Origin: Paenibacillus sp. FSL H8-0548
Lineage (GTDB): Bacteria > Bacillota > Bacilli > Paenibacillales > Paenibacillaceae
Assembly (NCBI RefSeq): GCF_038630985.1
Contig: NZ_CP152049.1
Location: forward strand, 123,501-187,500
Reading direction: 5' to 3'
DNA: 64,000 nt
Shown here: piece after piece, positions 24,162 through 33,800 of the stretch
Layout of the letters: each line of letters begins with the position of its first letter
How positions within the stretch are numbered: the stretch's first letter is position 1
Program-made: the position numbers and the translations under genes
The notes under the pieces: model-generated
Database searches by the model: none
Told to the model about the DNA's origin: nothing
Seen by the model: only the letters and a program-made list of their open reading frames with translations

Positions 24162-24791
24162 CTACATCACCCCCATCAAGTAAACAATCGTGAATACAAA
24201 AATCCATACAACGTCCAAGAAATGCCAGTACAAGCTAATGATGCCGACCTTGCGCTTCGTAACTGGCGTAATGCCGCGGCGACTCAACTGAAGCATCAGT
24301 GCGACCATCCAGACGAGCCCGACCGATACGTGAAGGCCGTGAGTCCCGACTAGAACAAAGAAAGCAGACCAGTAAGCACTTGTTCCGATGTTGGCACCCT
24401 CATGCACGAGATGCACGAACTCGGTTACTTCTAGATAAATAAATGATGCGCCAAGCAAAGCCGTAATGGCAAGCCATAGAATAAGCCCTTGCTTATTGCC
24501 CTTGTTCATCTGAAGAACAGCCAGACCGCTTGTAAAGCTGCTGGTCAGGAGAATGAAGGTGGAGATGATAATCCCGTTTAGCTCAATCAACTCGCCGCCC
24601 GTTGGCCCTCCGTCCGTACTGAAACGAAGGACAACGAATGTAGCAAATAATGTGCCGAATAAAATTACGTCAGTTATAAGAAACAGCCAGAAGCCGAACG
24701 TTTTCATTGATTCTTGATCGTGATGCTCGTCATGGTGACCGCCGCCATGACCGCCATGCGCTCCTGCTGGCTTGGATACTGCATGTGCCAT
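24162..24791 (-). CDS. qoxC: Quinol oxidase subunit III
   Basis: 209 residues with five membrane helices, preceded by a Gly/His-rich tail (AHGGHGGGHHDEHHD). The subunit III signatures GTHGLHVSVGLVW and ISLYWHFLDVVWIFVFT are present. It follows qoxB with a one-base overlap (TAATG), so translation is coupled. Structural subunit of the aa3 menaquinol oxidase. Length agrees with the B. subtilis homologue as recalled (204). Confidence 0.95.
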   Translation of the reverse strand: MAHAVSKPAGAHGGHGGGHHDEHHDQESMKTFGFWLFLITDVILFGTLFATFVVLRFSTDGGPTGGELIELNGIIISTFILLTSSFTSGLAVLQMNKGNKQGLILWLAITALLGASFIYLEVTEFVHLVHEGANIGTSAYWSAFFVLVGTHGLHVSVGLVWMVALMLQLSRRGITPVTKRKVGIISLYWHFLDVVWIFVFTIVYLMGVM

Positions 24792-26761
24792 TAGTTATTC
24801 CCCCTTAATGCTGCTTCCGTACGCTCAATCTCTTCTACAGATATATAGTAATCCGTATCATAGGTGAACGAACGCACAAGCATACATACGGCTACGCCGA
24901 CTAGACCCGGTATCGCCATCCATAGCCAATCCCATACGAAGCCGAAGCCGGCTATGAACCAGCACACCGCCATAATGAATGGAATAGCGGAGTTTTTAGG
25001 CATATGAATCGGTTCAAGCGGTGCCAATGGCTTGGCAGGCTTGCCGCTGGCAATACGCTGCTTCTCTTCCCACCACTCGTCTTGACTCGTAACCTGCGGC
25101 AAGCGAGCAAAGTTGTAGATCGGAGGAGGAGATGGAATCGACCATTCCAGTGTACGGCCATCCCAAGCGTCGCCGTCCTTTTCTTTCTTGAAAAACTTAA
25201 TGCTGTGCGCGATTTGCCATACTTGGAATATAAACGCGATGCCCATTAGGAATGCGCCAACTGTCGATACCACGTTAAGCGGCTGCCATCCCATATCGAA
25301 GTTGTATTCGTTAAAGCGGCGTGTCATACCCATTAGGCCAAGCGCGTATTGCGGCATGAAGCATACATAGAAGCCGATGTTCCAGAACCAGAATGCCCAT
25401 TTGCCAAGGCCCTCATGCAGACGGAAACCGAACAATTTTGGCCACCAGTAGTAAAGGCCTGCAAAATAACCAAACACGACGCCACCGATCAGCACCTGAT
25501 GGAAATGCGCGATCAGGAAGTAGCTGTTATGGAACTGGAAGTCAGCAGGCGCAACAGACAAGAGCACCCCAGTCATCCCGCCGACAATGAAGCACGGTAT
25601 AAACGCAACTGTCCACATCATCGGAGTTGTAAACCTAATTCGGCCGCGGTACATCGTAAACAGCCAGTTGAATATTTTAACCCCGGTCGGTATAGCAATG
25701 ATCATCGTCGTTAAGGCGAAGAATGCATTGACATTGGCGCCGGAGCCCATGGTGAAGAAGTGATGCGCCCAAGTAAAGAATGAGAAGAAGCTGATGGCCA
25801 TAAGGGCGAATACCATTGATTTGTAGCCGAAAAGCTTTTTCTTCGAGAAAACAGAAACGATTTCAGAGAATATCCCGAATGCAGGTAAAATAACGATGTA
25901 CACCTCAGGATGTCCCCACATCCAGATGAGGTTGATATACATCATCGGATTGCCGCCGCCATCGAGCGTAAAGAAATGCGCGCCGAGATAACGGTCAATG
26001 AATAGAAGGAACAAAGTAACGGTCAATATTGGAAAAGCGAAAATAATCGTTACGCAAGACGAGAGTACAGACCATACGAACATCGGCATTTGCATAAGCT
26101 TCATGCCTGGCGCACGCATTTTCAAGATTGTAACGATAAAGTTGATCCCGGTAGCCAAGGAGCCGATACCAGAGATTTGAATACCCCAAATATAGAAGTC
26201 TTGACCTAGACCCGGACTGCCCGAAAGCTCGGAGAGCGGCGGGTAAGCAAGCCAGCCTGCATCGGGTGATCCACCGATAATAAAGGAAACGTTAAACAGC
26301 ATCGCTCCCATGAAGAACAACCAGAAGCTAAGGGAGTTCAGGAACGGAAAGGCAACGTCACGAGCTCCGATTAATAGCGGGACGACGATATTGAATAAAC
26401 CGAACATCAGCGGCATTGCCATGAACAAGATCATGATAACGCCGTGGGTGGTGAATATCTGGTTATAGTGGTCCGGGGCTAAAAACTCGACCTCCGGAGC
26501 AGCCAGTTGAACACGCATTAGCAGTGCATCGACACCACCGCGGAACAGCATAAGAAGGGATGCAATGATATACATAATACCGATTTTTTTGTGATCGACG
26601 CTAGTTAGCCATTCCGTCCAGAGCCAGCGCCATTTTTTGAAAAAGGTGAGCACGAATAATATCGCGACGACCGAGAGCCCAATAGACACTTGGGCCCCTA
26701 AAATAAGCGGATCGCCTGTAACGAAAAATTCGCTCGCGAATTCTTTAATTTTGTCTAACAT
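24791..26761 (-). CDS. qoxB: Quinol oxidase subunit I (heme aa3 catalytic subunit)
   Basis: 656 residues from ATG 26759-26761, 7 bases after AGGAGG. It has 14-15 membrane helices. Heme and copper ligands are visible: His in TTHGVIMILFM, the HPEVY motif (WGHPEVYIVILPAFG) that includes the CuB-ligand His-Tyr pair, WAHHFFTMG with two CuB His, and HFHQVLIGG near heme a and a3. The C-terminal extension (DTDYYISVEEIERTEA) is of the QoxB type. It reduces oxygen to water using menaquinol and pumps protons. A longer start at 26791 has no ribosome site. Confidence 0.97.
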   Translation of the reverse strand: MLDKIKEFASEFFVTGDPLILGAQVSIGLSVVAILFVLTFFKKWRWLWTEWLTSVDHKKIGIMYIIASLLMLFRGGVDALLMRVQLAAPEVEFLAPDHYNQIFTTHGVIMILFMAMPLMFGLFNIVVPLLIGARDVAFPFLNSLSFWLFFMGAMLFNVSFIIGGSPDAGWLAYPPLSELSGSPGLGQDFYIWGIQISGIGSLATGINFIVTILKMRAPGMKLMQMPMFVWSVLSSCVTIIFAFPILTVTLFLLFIDRYLGAHFFTLDGGGNPMMYINLIWMWGHPEVYIVILPAFGIFSEIVSVFSKKKLFGYKSMVFALMAISFFSFFTWAHHFFTMGSGANVNAFFALTTMIIAIPTGVKIFNWLFTMYRGRIRFTTPMMWTVAFIPCFIVGGMTGVLLSVAPADFQFHNSYFLIAHFHQVLIGGVVFGYFAGLYYWWPKLFGFRLHEGLGKWAFWFWNIGFYVCFMPQYALGLMGMTRRFNEYNFDMGWQPLNVVSTVGAFLMGIAFIFQVWQIAHSIKFFKKEKDGDAWDGRTLEWSIPSPPPIYNFARLPQVTSQDEWWEEKQRIASGKPAKPLAPLEPIHMPKNSAIPFIMAVCWFIAGFGFVWDWLWMAIPGLVGVAVCMLVRSFTYDTDYYISVEEIERTEAALRGNN

Positions 26762-26823
26762 GAGGAATCCTCCTAAAAGTTTGTGGAACAAACTCGCTTC
26801 AAAAGCCTTCGCTTGTTTACGGG

Positions 26824-27822
26824 TTAATGACCCGCATGGTTTTGAGTAGTAGTTTCCATGCCGCTGGACATATGATCATGCGATTCGGTAGTGGATTCCG
26901 TTGTTGTTTCGTCATCCTTGGTTTCTGCAGGCTTAGCTGCCCCGCTGCCATGATGCTGATGAGCACTGCCACCGCCGTTTACATATTGCATGACGACTTT
27001 ATCAAACAAGCCTTCAGGGGAGCTGGAGAATAGCTGCACGTCAGACACGCCTGGTTCAGTCAGCGCTTCAAAGCCATCCATCGTAAGAGCAGGAGAAGAA
27101 GCTTTCACGTCGTCTATCCAGGCTTGATATTCTTCCTCTGAGGTAGCGTCTACTTTAAAGGTCATTTGCGCAAAGTGTTCCCCTGTAAAGTTTGCTCCGG
27201 AGCCATAATAGCTGCCTTGTTCATCTGCTTGCAGATATAGGGTCATAGCCATACCTGACATCGTATAGATTTGACCGCCAAGCTGCGGAACCCAGAAGGA
27301 GTTCATTGCCGTGTCAGACGTTAGTCTAAACTTAATGGGCACATCCTCAGGGATTTTAATGTAATTGACCGTTGAAATACCCGAATCTGGATAGGTGAAC
27401 AGCCATTTCCAGTCTAGCGATGTTACTTCAATCGTTATGGCCTCTTTAGCCGATTCAATCGGTTTAGAGGGCTCAAGGGCATACGTGTATCTAACGGTGA
27501 CGACTGCCAAAATGAGAATAACGACAATCGGAATGCCCCACCAAGTAACCTCAAGCTTCGTGCTGTGCTCCCAGTTGGGTGTATAGGAAGCTTTTCTGTT
27601 TGGCTTATCACGGTACCGCCAGATAATGAAAGCTGCCAGGATAAGTACAGGAATAATAATTACCGAACATAAAATAGTTGAAAAATAAATCAAATCTTTC
27701 TGAGACTCGCCGATGGGCCCTTTCGGATCGAGCACAAGAAATTGCTCGCCACAGCCGGAAAGCACAACGGCCATTAGCATAATAAGAACGGGTGTCAGCG
27801 TACGAAGAAACGGTCTCATCAT
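26824..27822 (-). CDS. qoxA: Quinol oxidase subunit II, lipoprotein
   Basis: 332 residues. The signal ends in a lipobox VLSGC (Cys24). Two membrane helices (SVIIIPVLILAAFIIWRY and WWGIPIVVILILAVVTVRY) precede the cupredoxin domain. The CuA site of cytochrome c oxidases (CxxxC, His, Met) is absent: the region reads NSFWVPQLGGQIYTMSGM, which identifies a quinol oxidase. The C-terminal tail is rich in His, Thr and Glu (HQHHGSGAAK). ATG 27822 is 8 bases after GAGGAG. First gene of qoxABCD. Confidence 0.96.
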   Translation of the reverse strand: MMRPFLRTLTPVLIMLMAVVLSGCGEQFLVLDPKGPIGESQKDLIYFSTILCSVIIIPVLILAAFIIWRYRDKPNRKASYTPNWEHSTKLEVTWWGIPIVVILILAVVTVRYTYALEPSKPIESAKEAITIEVTSLDWKWLFTYPDSGISTVNYIKIPEDVPIKFRLTSDTAMNSFWVPQLGGQIYTMSGMAMTLYLQADEQGSYYGSGANFTGEHFAQMTFKVDATSEEEYQAWIDDVKASSPALTMDGFEALTEPGVSDVQLFSSSPEGLFDKVVMQYVNGGGSAHQHHGSGAAKPAETKDDETTTESTTESHDHMSSGMETTTQNHAGH

Positions 27823-28060
27823 CTGTTCAACTCCTCAAAATTACTGCTTACGATTACAATAGCAGATCCGGCAGCTAATAACTGCGGGGTTAACAATTAC
27901 GTCAAGAATTCGTCTTGATTCTGTAATAGAAAGTTCACTGCTTAGACAACAGTTTTATTTTGGATGTAGGCTCCAAATTTTGTTCTTCTATATATACCCC
28001 CAAAATAGCAGCTCGTATCATTGGAAAATAAAAAAGTAGGCTTGTCCTGCTTTAAGCATA
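27823..28060. other. Upstream region of the qox operon
   Basis: About 240 bases of A/T-rich DNA that should contain the qox promoter. GTCAAGAATTCGTCTTGATT (near 27900) holds an imperfect inverted repeat (CAAGAAT/TCTTG). No promoter hexamers are convincing enough to call. Confidence 0.4.
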
Positions 28061-28101
28061 AAAAAAGACAGCCCTATTGGTCGATAACCAATGGGGCTGT
28101 C
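28061..28101 (-). terminator. Terminator of the small membrane protein gene
   Basis: GACAGCCC and ATTGGT pair with ACCAAT and GGGCTGTC around CGATA; on the minus strand a TTTTTT run follows. Confidence 0.9.
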
Positions 28102-28135
28102 AATTTGTACAGCTCAGCCTAGCAACTGCATGAAA

Positions 28136-28417
28136 TTAATGCTCGCTGTGATCGTTCGGCAGCTGCTCTTGATTCCGGCGTGCGTGGACGAGTCCGATCG
28201 CTGTGCCAATGACATAAATATGAACGCTGCCGATTAAGAACCCGATGCCAACCATAAGGCCGACATTTTGATCGCTAAAATGGCTTAGGTTGATTAGGCT
28301 GAGTAAAACGCCGATGGCTAGAATGACCCATGCGATGACGGTCATTGCATTGACAAGACGCTTAACATCTGATTTTGAAGGCTGAGTTTGGCTTATTGTT
28401 GCTGTTTTAGTTGTCAT
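28136..28417 (-). CDS. Small membrane protein of unknown function
   Basis: 93 residues from ATG 28415-28417, with GGGAG 8 bases upstream. Two helices (MTVIAWVILAIGVLLSLINL and VGLMVGIGFLIGSVHIYVIGTAIGL) are joined by a short polar loop, with a Thr/Ser-rich N-terminus and a polar tail ending NDHSEH. No family is recognised. It is a single-gene unit with its own terminator, between qox and the penicillin-binding protein. Confidence 0.75.
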   Translation of the reverse strand: MTTKTATISQTQPSKSDVKRLVNAMTVIAWVILAIGVLLSLINLSHFSDQNVGLMVGIGFLIGSVHIYVIGTAIGLVHARRNQEQLPNDHSEH

Positions 28418-28597
28418 ATTGAACACTCCCGACCAATTGTAAGTGTTTTCTTATGTTTACTATACCACAACTCCACACTTTTGTTCAAAGAATATTCACT
28501 ATTTGATCATAAAACGGACAAAATTGTGCAAGAGTCGCCATTATAGATGAATAGGATCGGCAGCATCACCTCATCATCCAAGCTCGTACCTGCACCG

Positions 28598-30703
28598 TTA
28601 GTCTGTCCACCAACGCTTCAAGTCACTCCACCAGGTACGGCGTCCAGCGTTTTTGGCATCTTCGTCTTTGCTGTTAGCATCCTCGCCCGCAGCAGCCGGA
28701 TCGCCGCAAACCTCAGTGGGCTCAGTGCCGCTTAGGAAGGACTCCAGCCGTTTGTTGGGACAATTGCCCTCGGCAAGCTTGCCGCTCGTAGGATCAATGT
28801 AAACATTGACGACCCCTTCGGGAACCTTGAAAATCTTCGGAGGAACAGCGGCTAATGCCTGTTCCGTAAACTTGGCGAAGATCGGTGCGGCACGGTAGGC
28901 CTCTGCAACAGTCAGCTTTCGATCCTTGTCATAGCCGACCCATACAGCTGTCGCAAGCTCAGGCGTATATCCGACCAGCCATGCATCAGTTGGTGTTGTG
29001 CCTGTCTTGCCGGCAACCGGGCGCTTGATAATAGAAGCTACTCGCGAGGCTGTTCCTCCATCATCAAATACACTCTCCATTAAGCTGGTCATGACATAAG
29101 CTTCCGCGGGAGTGATCGCCTGCTCGGTCTTTTGCTTCGCTTCATATAATACTTGGCCTTTACGATCCTCGATACGAATGATCGCAATCGGCTCGACATG
29201 GATGCCGCCGCTAGCAAATATGCCAAAGGCAGACGCCATTTCGAACGGGCTGACCGGGAAGGTGCCAAGTGCGAGCGAGGGTACTGGCTGCATAGGACTG
29301 TCAATGCCGAGCGCTCTAGCGGCATCGATAACTTTCTCGGCGCCGATGGTCATGATCGTATTGACCGCGTAGATGTTGTCAGAGCTCGCCAGTGCTTGAC
29401 GCATATCGATCAGATCGTTCGTATACTTATCGCCATAATTACTTGGCTCATACGTTTTGCGTCCTTCATCGTAGGTGAATATCGTTGGCTCGCTTATATA
29501 ACGCGATACCGGAGTCATGAAGCCGCTTTGCAAAGCAGCTAGATACAGGATCGGCTTGAAGGAGGAGCCGGGCTGACGTGTTTTGGCGAAAACACGATTG
29601 TATTGGTTCTTCTTATAGTCTCTGCCGCCAACCATCGCTTTGATATAGCCGCTGCGCGGATCGATAGCAATAAGCGCCGCTTGCTGCTCAGAGCTTTCGG
29701 GAATGCCCTTGGCAATGACCTCCTCAGCCGTCGCTTGAGCAGTGGGGTCCAGCGTCGTATAAATCGTAATGCCGCCTTCGTTGAGCAAATGCTCATTAAT
29801 TCCAAGCTTGTCGACAGCTATGTAACGGATATAATCACGAAAATAAGGCGCAAAGCCTTCCTGCGTTCCTGATCCGAGCGCCTCTAAATTCAAAATCTCT
29901 GCATAGGCGGCATCTGCCTGATCAGCTGTAATGGAGCCGCCCTCGAGCATTGCCTGCAGTATCGTCAGCTGGCGGTCCTTGGCGTTTTTCATATTCATAT
30001 AGGGTGAATAATATTTAGGACCCTTCGGAATGCCGGCAAGCATCGCGCTCTCGGCAAGCGTCAGCTCCGAGGCATGCTTATTGAAGTACATCATCGCTGC
30101 GGCCTCAATGCCATAGGAGCCATGTCCGTAATAGATTTGATTCAAATACATGCCGAGAATCTCATCCTTGGAGTAGCTCATCTCGAGCTGCACGGTGTAC
30201 ATGGCCTCCTTCATCTTGCGCTGCCATGTTCGCTCATGCGTCAAATAGAGATTGCGTGCCAGCTGCTGCGTGAGCGTGCTTGCGCCTTGCCTTGCCGAGA
30301 AGCTCTGAACATTTACCATAACCGCGCGGGCCATACCTTTCATATCAAAGCCGCGATGATCGTAGAAGCGGCGATCCTCAATCGCTAAGGTAGCATCAAT
30401 GACATAATGAGAAATGTCCGATAGCTGTACAGAGCGGCGGTTTTCTCCCGCATGGAACGTATCAATGACATTTCCGTGCAAGTCGACCATTTGAGAGGTT
30501 TGACTGATCGCCGCGACAGGGAGTGACTGGGTGCGCAAATAGATTAGTGTGCCTACGATAACGAGCAGGAACAGGATGAGAGCAGCTGCTGTCCAGCGAA
30601 GCCAACTTTTTATTTTCAAAATTTGAGGAAGGAACCTCTCGGTTATAATCGGAAAGACTGGCAGGCGACGATTCTTGACCGGTCTTGTGGATGGCTTTTT
30701 CAT
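28598..30703 (-). CDS. pbpG: Class A penicillin-binding protein (PbpG/YwhE-like)
   Basis: 701 residues. One N-terminal membrane helix (AAALILFLLVIVGTLIYL), then a GT51 transglycosylase domain (ATLAIEDRRFYDHRGFD with catalytic Glu; GASTLTQQLARNLYL), and a transpeptidase domain with the three motifs SSFK (GSSFKPILY), SDN (SSDNIYAVN) and KTGT (GKTGTTPTDAW). It polymerises glycan strands and cross-links stem peptides. ATG 30701-30703 is 8 bases after AAGGGAG. Its chromosomal setting (ywhD and speE/speB in the same region) supports the PbpG assignment; in B. subtilis that enzyme acts in spore wall synthesis. Confidence 0.88.
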   Translation of the reverse strand: MKKPSTRPVKNRRLPVFPIITERFLPQILKIKSWLRWTAAALILFLLVIVGTLIYLRTQSLPVAAISQTSQMVDLHGNVIDTFHAGENRRSVQLSDISHYVIDATLAIEDRRFYDHRGFDMKGMARAVMVNVQSFSARQGASTLTQQLARNLYLTHERTWQRKMKEAMYTVQLEMSYSKDEILGMYLNQIYYGHGSYGIEAAAMMYFNKHASELTLAESAMLAGIPKGPKYYSPYMNMKNAKDRQLTILQAMLEGGSITADQADAAYAEILNLEALGSGTQEGFAPYFRDYIRYIAVDKLGINEHLLNEGGITIYTTLDPTAQATAEEVIAKGIPESSEQQAALIAIDPRSGYIKAMVGGRDYKKNQYNRVFAKTRQPGSSFKPILYLAALQSGFMTPVSRYISEPTIFTYDEGRKTYEPSNYGDKYTNDLIDMRQALASSDNIYAVNTIMTIGAEKVIDAARALGIDSPMQPVPSLALGTFPVSPFEMASAFGIFASGGIHVEPIAIIRIEDRKGQVLYEAKQKTEQAITPAEAYVMTSLMESVFDDGGTASRVASIIKRPVAGKTGTTPTDAWLVGYTPELATAVWVGYDKDRKLTVAEAYRAAPIFAKFTEQALAAVPPKIFKVPEGVVNVYIDPTSGKLAEGNCPNKRLESFLSGTEPTEVCGDPAAAGEDANSKDEDAKNAGRRTWWSDLKRWWTD

Positions 30704-30807
30704 GGAGCGGGCTCCCTTCGTTGCAAAACATCACTTTTCCTTAGTATGGAAAAATGAGGAGCCCTCTATTCATCGTGAGCCAGCATTTATAGAAAACTCT
30801 CATAAAA

Positions 30808-30851
30808 TAAGGCGGCTGCTTTCCGCTTAAATGCCGGAAGGCAGCCGCCTC
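30808..30851 (-). terminator. Terminator of the SLH hydrolase gene
   Basis: GGCGGCTGC pairs with GCAGCCGCC, with an inner TTCCG/CGGAA arm; the minus strand continues TTATTTTATG. It lies 34 bases after the stop. Confidence 0.8.
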
Positions 30852-30884
30852 TTAAATTTTTTGTCTTAGTTTCTTACCGCCTGA

Positions 30885-33800
30885 TTATTGGGCAGCCTCT
30901 AAGATATAGCCGTAGGCCCAATGGTTGGCATTCATATCTGTAAAGGTGTTCGTTGTCTGGTCATCGCTTGCTCCTGCTTCCCTTCCGAGAAGCCTGCAAA
31001 GAACGGCGACGATTTGCGCCCTGGTTAGTTCATCATCAGGGCGGAAAGAGTGATCCTCAAAGCCGACCATCAAGCCTTCGCCAGCGAGCTGCTTGATAGC
31101 TGCTTCTGCCCAGTGTCCCTGAACATCTTTGAATGAAGGAGCAGGGGAGGATTCCTTGCCTGTCAAGAAAGTGGAGAGCAGCTTGGCAAGCTCCGCTCTT
31201 GTCATGGACTTGGTCGGGGCAAAGCGTCCATCCCCAACACCGGAGACCATTCCTTTATTCGCAAAATATAGAATTGCATGGAGCGAATAGGCCGTGGCCT
31301 TGACGTCTTGGAATGGGTTGTCTGCCGCATTCACGTTTTGCTTGTCTCCGTTCGCAACCAGATTGTAGAGCATTGTCAGGGCTTCTTCCCTTGTAATCGC
31401 TTTGTCTGGCATAAAGGTACGATTCGGAAAACCGCTGACGAATGCTGTGCCGCTTCGTTTGCTTAATCCGACGCCAGTCGAGGAAATGAGCAATTCTTCG
31501 GCTTTGAAGCCAGGGAAGGAGAGATTTTCCTCCTCAGGCTTTGCTGTTGGAGCTGTAGTTGGCGCAGGTGTCGGTGCTGTCGTCGGAGCCGGCGTTGGGC
31601 TGCTGCTCGGGCTTGGACTCGGTTCTACAGGTGCTGCTAGAACGGGGCCGGCTGAGAGCGCCGTGATCGGCGTTCCTTCTTGAGCCGCGCTGCGAGGCGT
31701 GATCTCGACCTGCAAATAGTATCCGATCATCTCTGCGGTTGGCGTAAAGTTGAGCTTCGTGGCATCAGGGATGATGTTTCTATTCTCCGAATCTCCGTCG
31801 TTAACGGTGTACCACTGAACAGTTGTACCTTGCTCAGCCTCTGCGAGAGCATGGTAATAGTCGTAGACGGCCGTAACCGCCTGTCCCACAACGGTGCCGG
31901 ATGCTTCGGTCTCGATGTTCACATTCAGTGCTTGTGGCAGCGCTTGTTCCGGTGCGTCTACAACGAAGACAGGCGCACTTTCGGCGAAAGCGCCACGTGT
32001 ACCGGCGACGTCGACCGGAATAACCGAAAGTCTGATCTCTGATCCCAGATCCGCTTTGGTTGGGATGTAGGACTTCCCATTAGCACCTGAGATAGGTGAG
32101 CCGCTGCGGTTCCATACATATTCAAAGTCGTCCGAATTAGCTTCCTTGTCGCCTTTAATGAAAGAAATGTTGGCTGTTAACGGTTTTCCGACCACGCGAT
32201 CGCCATCTACGGCTACGTTAGTGATCTGCGGCGGAACGATGACCGTTCCGTTTACCGTTATCGTTACCTCGGCAGCGACTTCGCCGCTGACAGTGCTCAT
32301 CGCCTTCAGCTTGGCAGTTCCGGCATTCACACCAAGAACCTTAGCGGACAGTCCGTCTGGAATGAGCGATACGACTCGGCCTGTGCCTGCGGCAGGCTGC
32401 TGATCCGCGATGATCCATTTCACATAATCACCCGTTGTGTACAAGGCTGCGATACCTTCTGCTCTTGCTTGAAGCGCAGCTTGCTCACCCACCTCCATGT
32501 CGGTGCTTCCGGTGATGACCATGCGCGGCGGTACGGCTTCGAGCTTGATTTTATCAATGGATATATCATATTTGGCTGACGCTTCGTGCTTGCCTGTTAC
32601 CTGAAAGGCGAAAATATAGCTGCCCGGCTCAGGGAATGTGTATCTGCCGTAAGTGTGCTCTTGGAATGCGGGAGCCGCAGCATATTGATCGTAGGGCTCG
32701 CCAACAGCCTCGCCATTAATGAGCAATTGCGCTGTGCCTTTTTCATTGCCAAGCAGATGCGCGGCGGTCACGAGATAGGTGCCGGACTGTTGAACGTCAA
32801 AGGTAAGGTAGACGCTGTCGCCAACGCTTGGCATCGCTCCAGCTACCCATTTTCCTCCGCTTGCGCCCGGATCGTTAGCCGTAGTGACGCTTGCTCCGGT
32901 TGAAGCTGCAATCAGACTGGCATTCTCTGCCTCATAAGAAGGGCTAGGCTCTGTTAATACAGAGGTTAATACGATTCGGTCTATATTCAACACTCTGTTT
33001 GAGCTTCCCTCGAATTGGAAACGGAATTTTTTCTCACCTGGGCTGGCGAAGGTCACTGTGCCCAAGTCATGGAATTTGATTTTCTCACTTTCGTTCTGAT
33101 TCCAGACTGCTCCTGCTTTGTTTCCTTCAATATACCACTGGCCTATGCCTCTTGAAGTCGATACCTTGGAGGCGATCTGTATCTGATAGACGCCAGCTTT
33201 CGCCACGTTAACGGCAAATTCGATATAGCTGCCAGCAGTTGTAGTAGCAGAAGTAAAGTTAAGGCCGTACGCAGATGTATTAGGCGTAGTACCGCCCGCA
33301 ACCTTCGTCTGTGTTCCGCCAGACAGCGTTGTTTTCCCTTGATCGAACAAATCAGCCGCTATATAAGTAGCGGAAGAAGGCAGGGATGGGATAAATATAT
33401 CATCCGTGGATTCGAATTGGTCAATGACGAGTGATCCGGTGCCTGTTCCGTCAAAATGGACCGTAACCGCCATAGCGGCATTTTCATTTTTGCCATAGAC
33501 AATGATTTTTCCTGAACTGTTTGCTTTTCCGGTTCCGGAAAGTTTAATCAAGCTGCCGTCCAGTGTAAGCGTCGCATCCTGTACATTCTCGTCCGCATAC
33601 AGCATTTGGTAAGGCTGATCCGCAAATTCCTGAATCCAGTAAGCTTTGCCTTTGGTCGTATTTTCATCGAGATCAATCCTGAAGCTCTTCAGCTGTTCGC
33701 CCGTCAGCAGCCCCTTGAACCGATAGGAGACAATCCCGGTGTCATCCAGCGTAATGTCCTCCACCAAGTAGGATTTGTTCTTGTCCAGCCATCTCAGATT

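Noticed and set aside
23835..27822. Cytochrome c oxidase (ctaCDEF)
   Set aside because: Subunit II lacks the CuA cysteines and has the QoxA-type motif GGQIYTMSGM, so a quinol oxidase is called instead.
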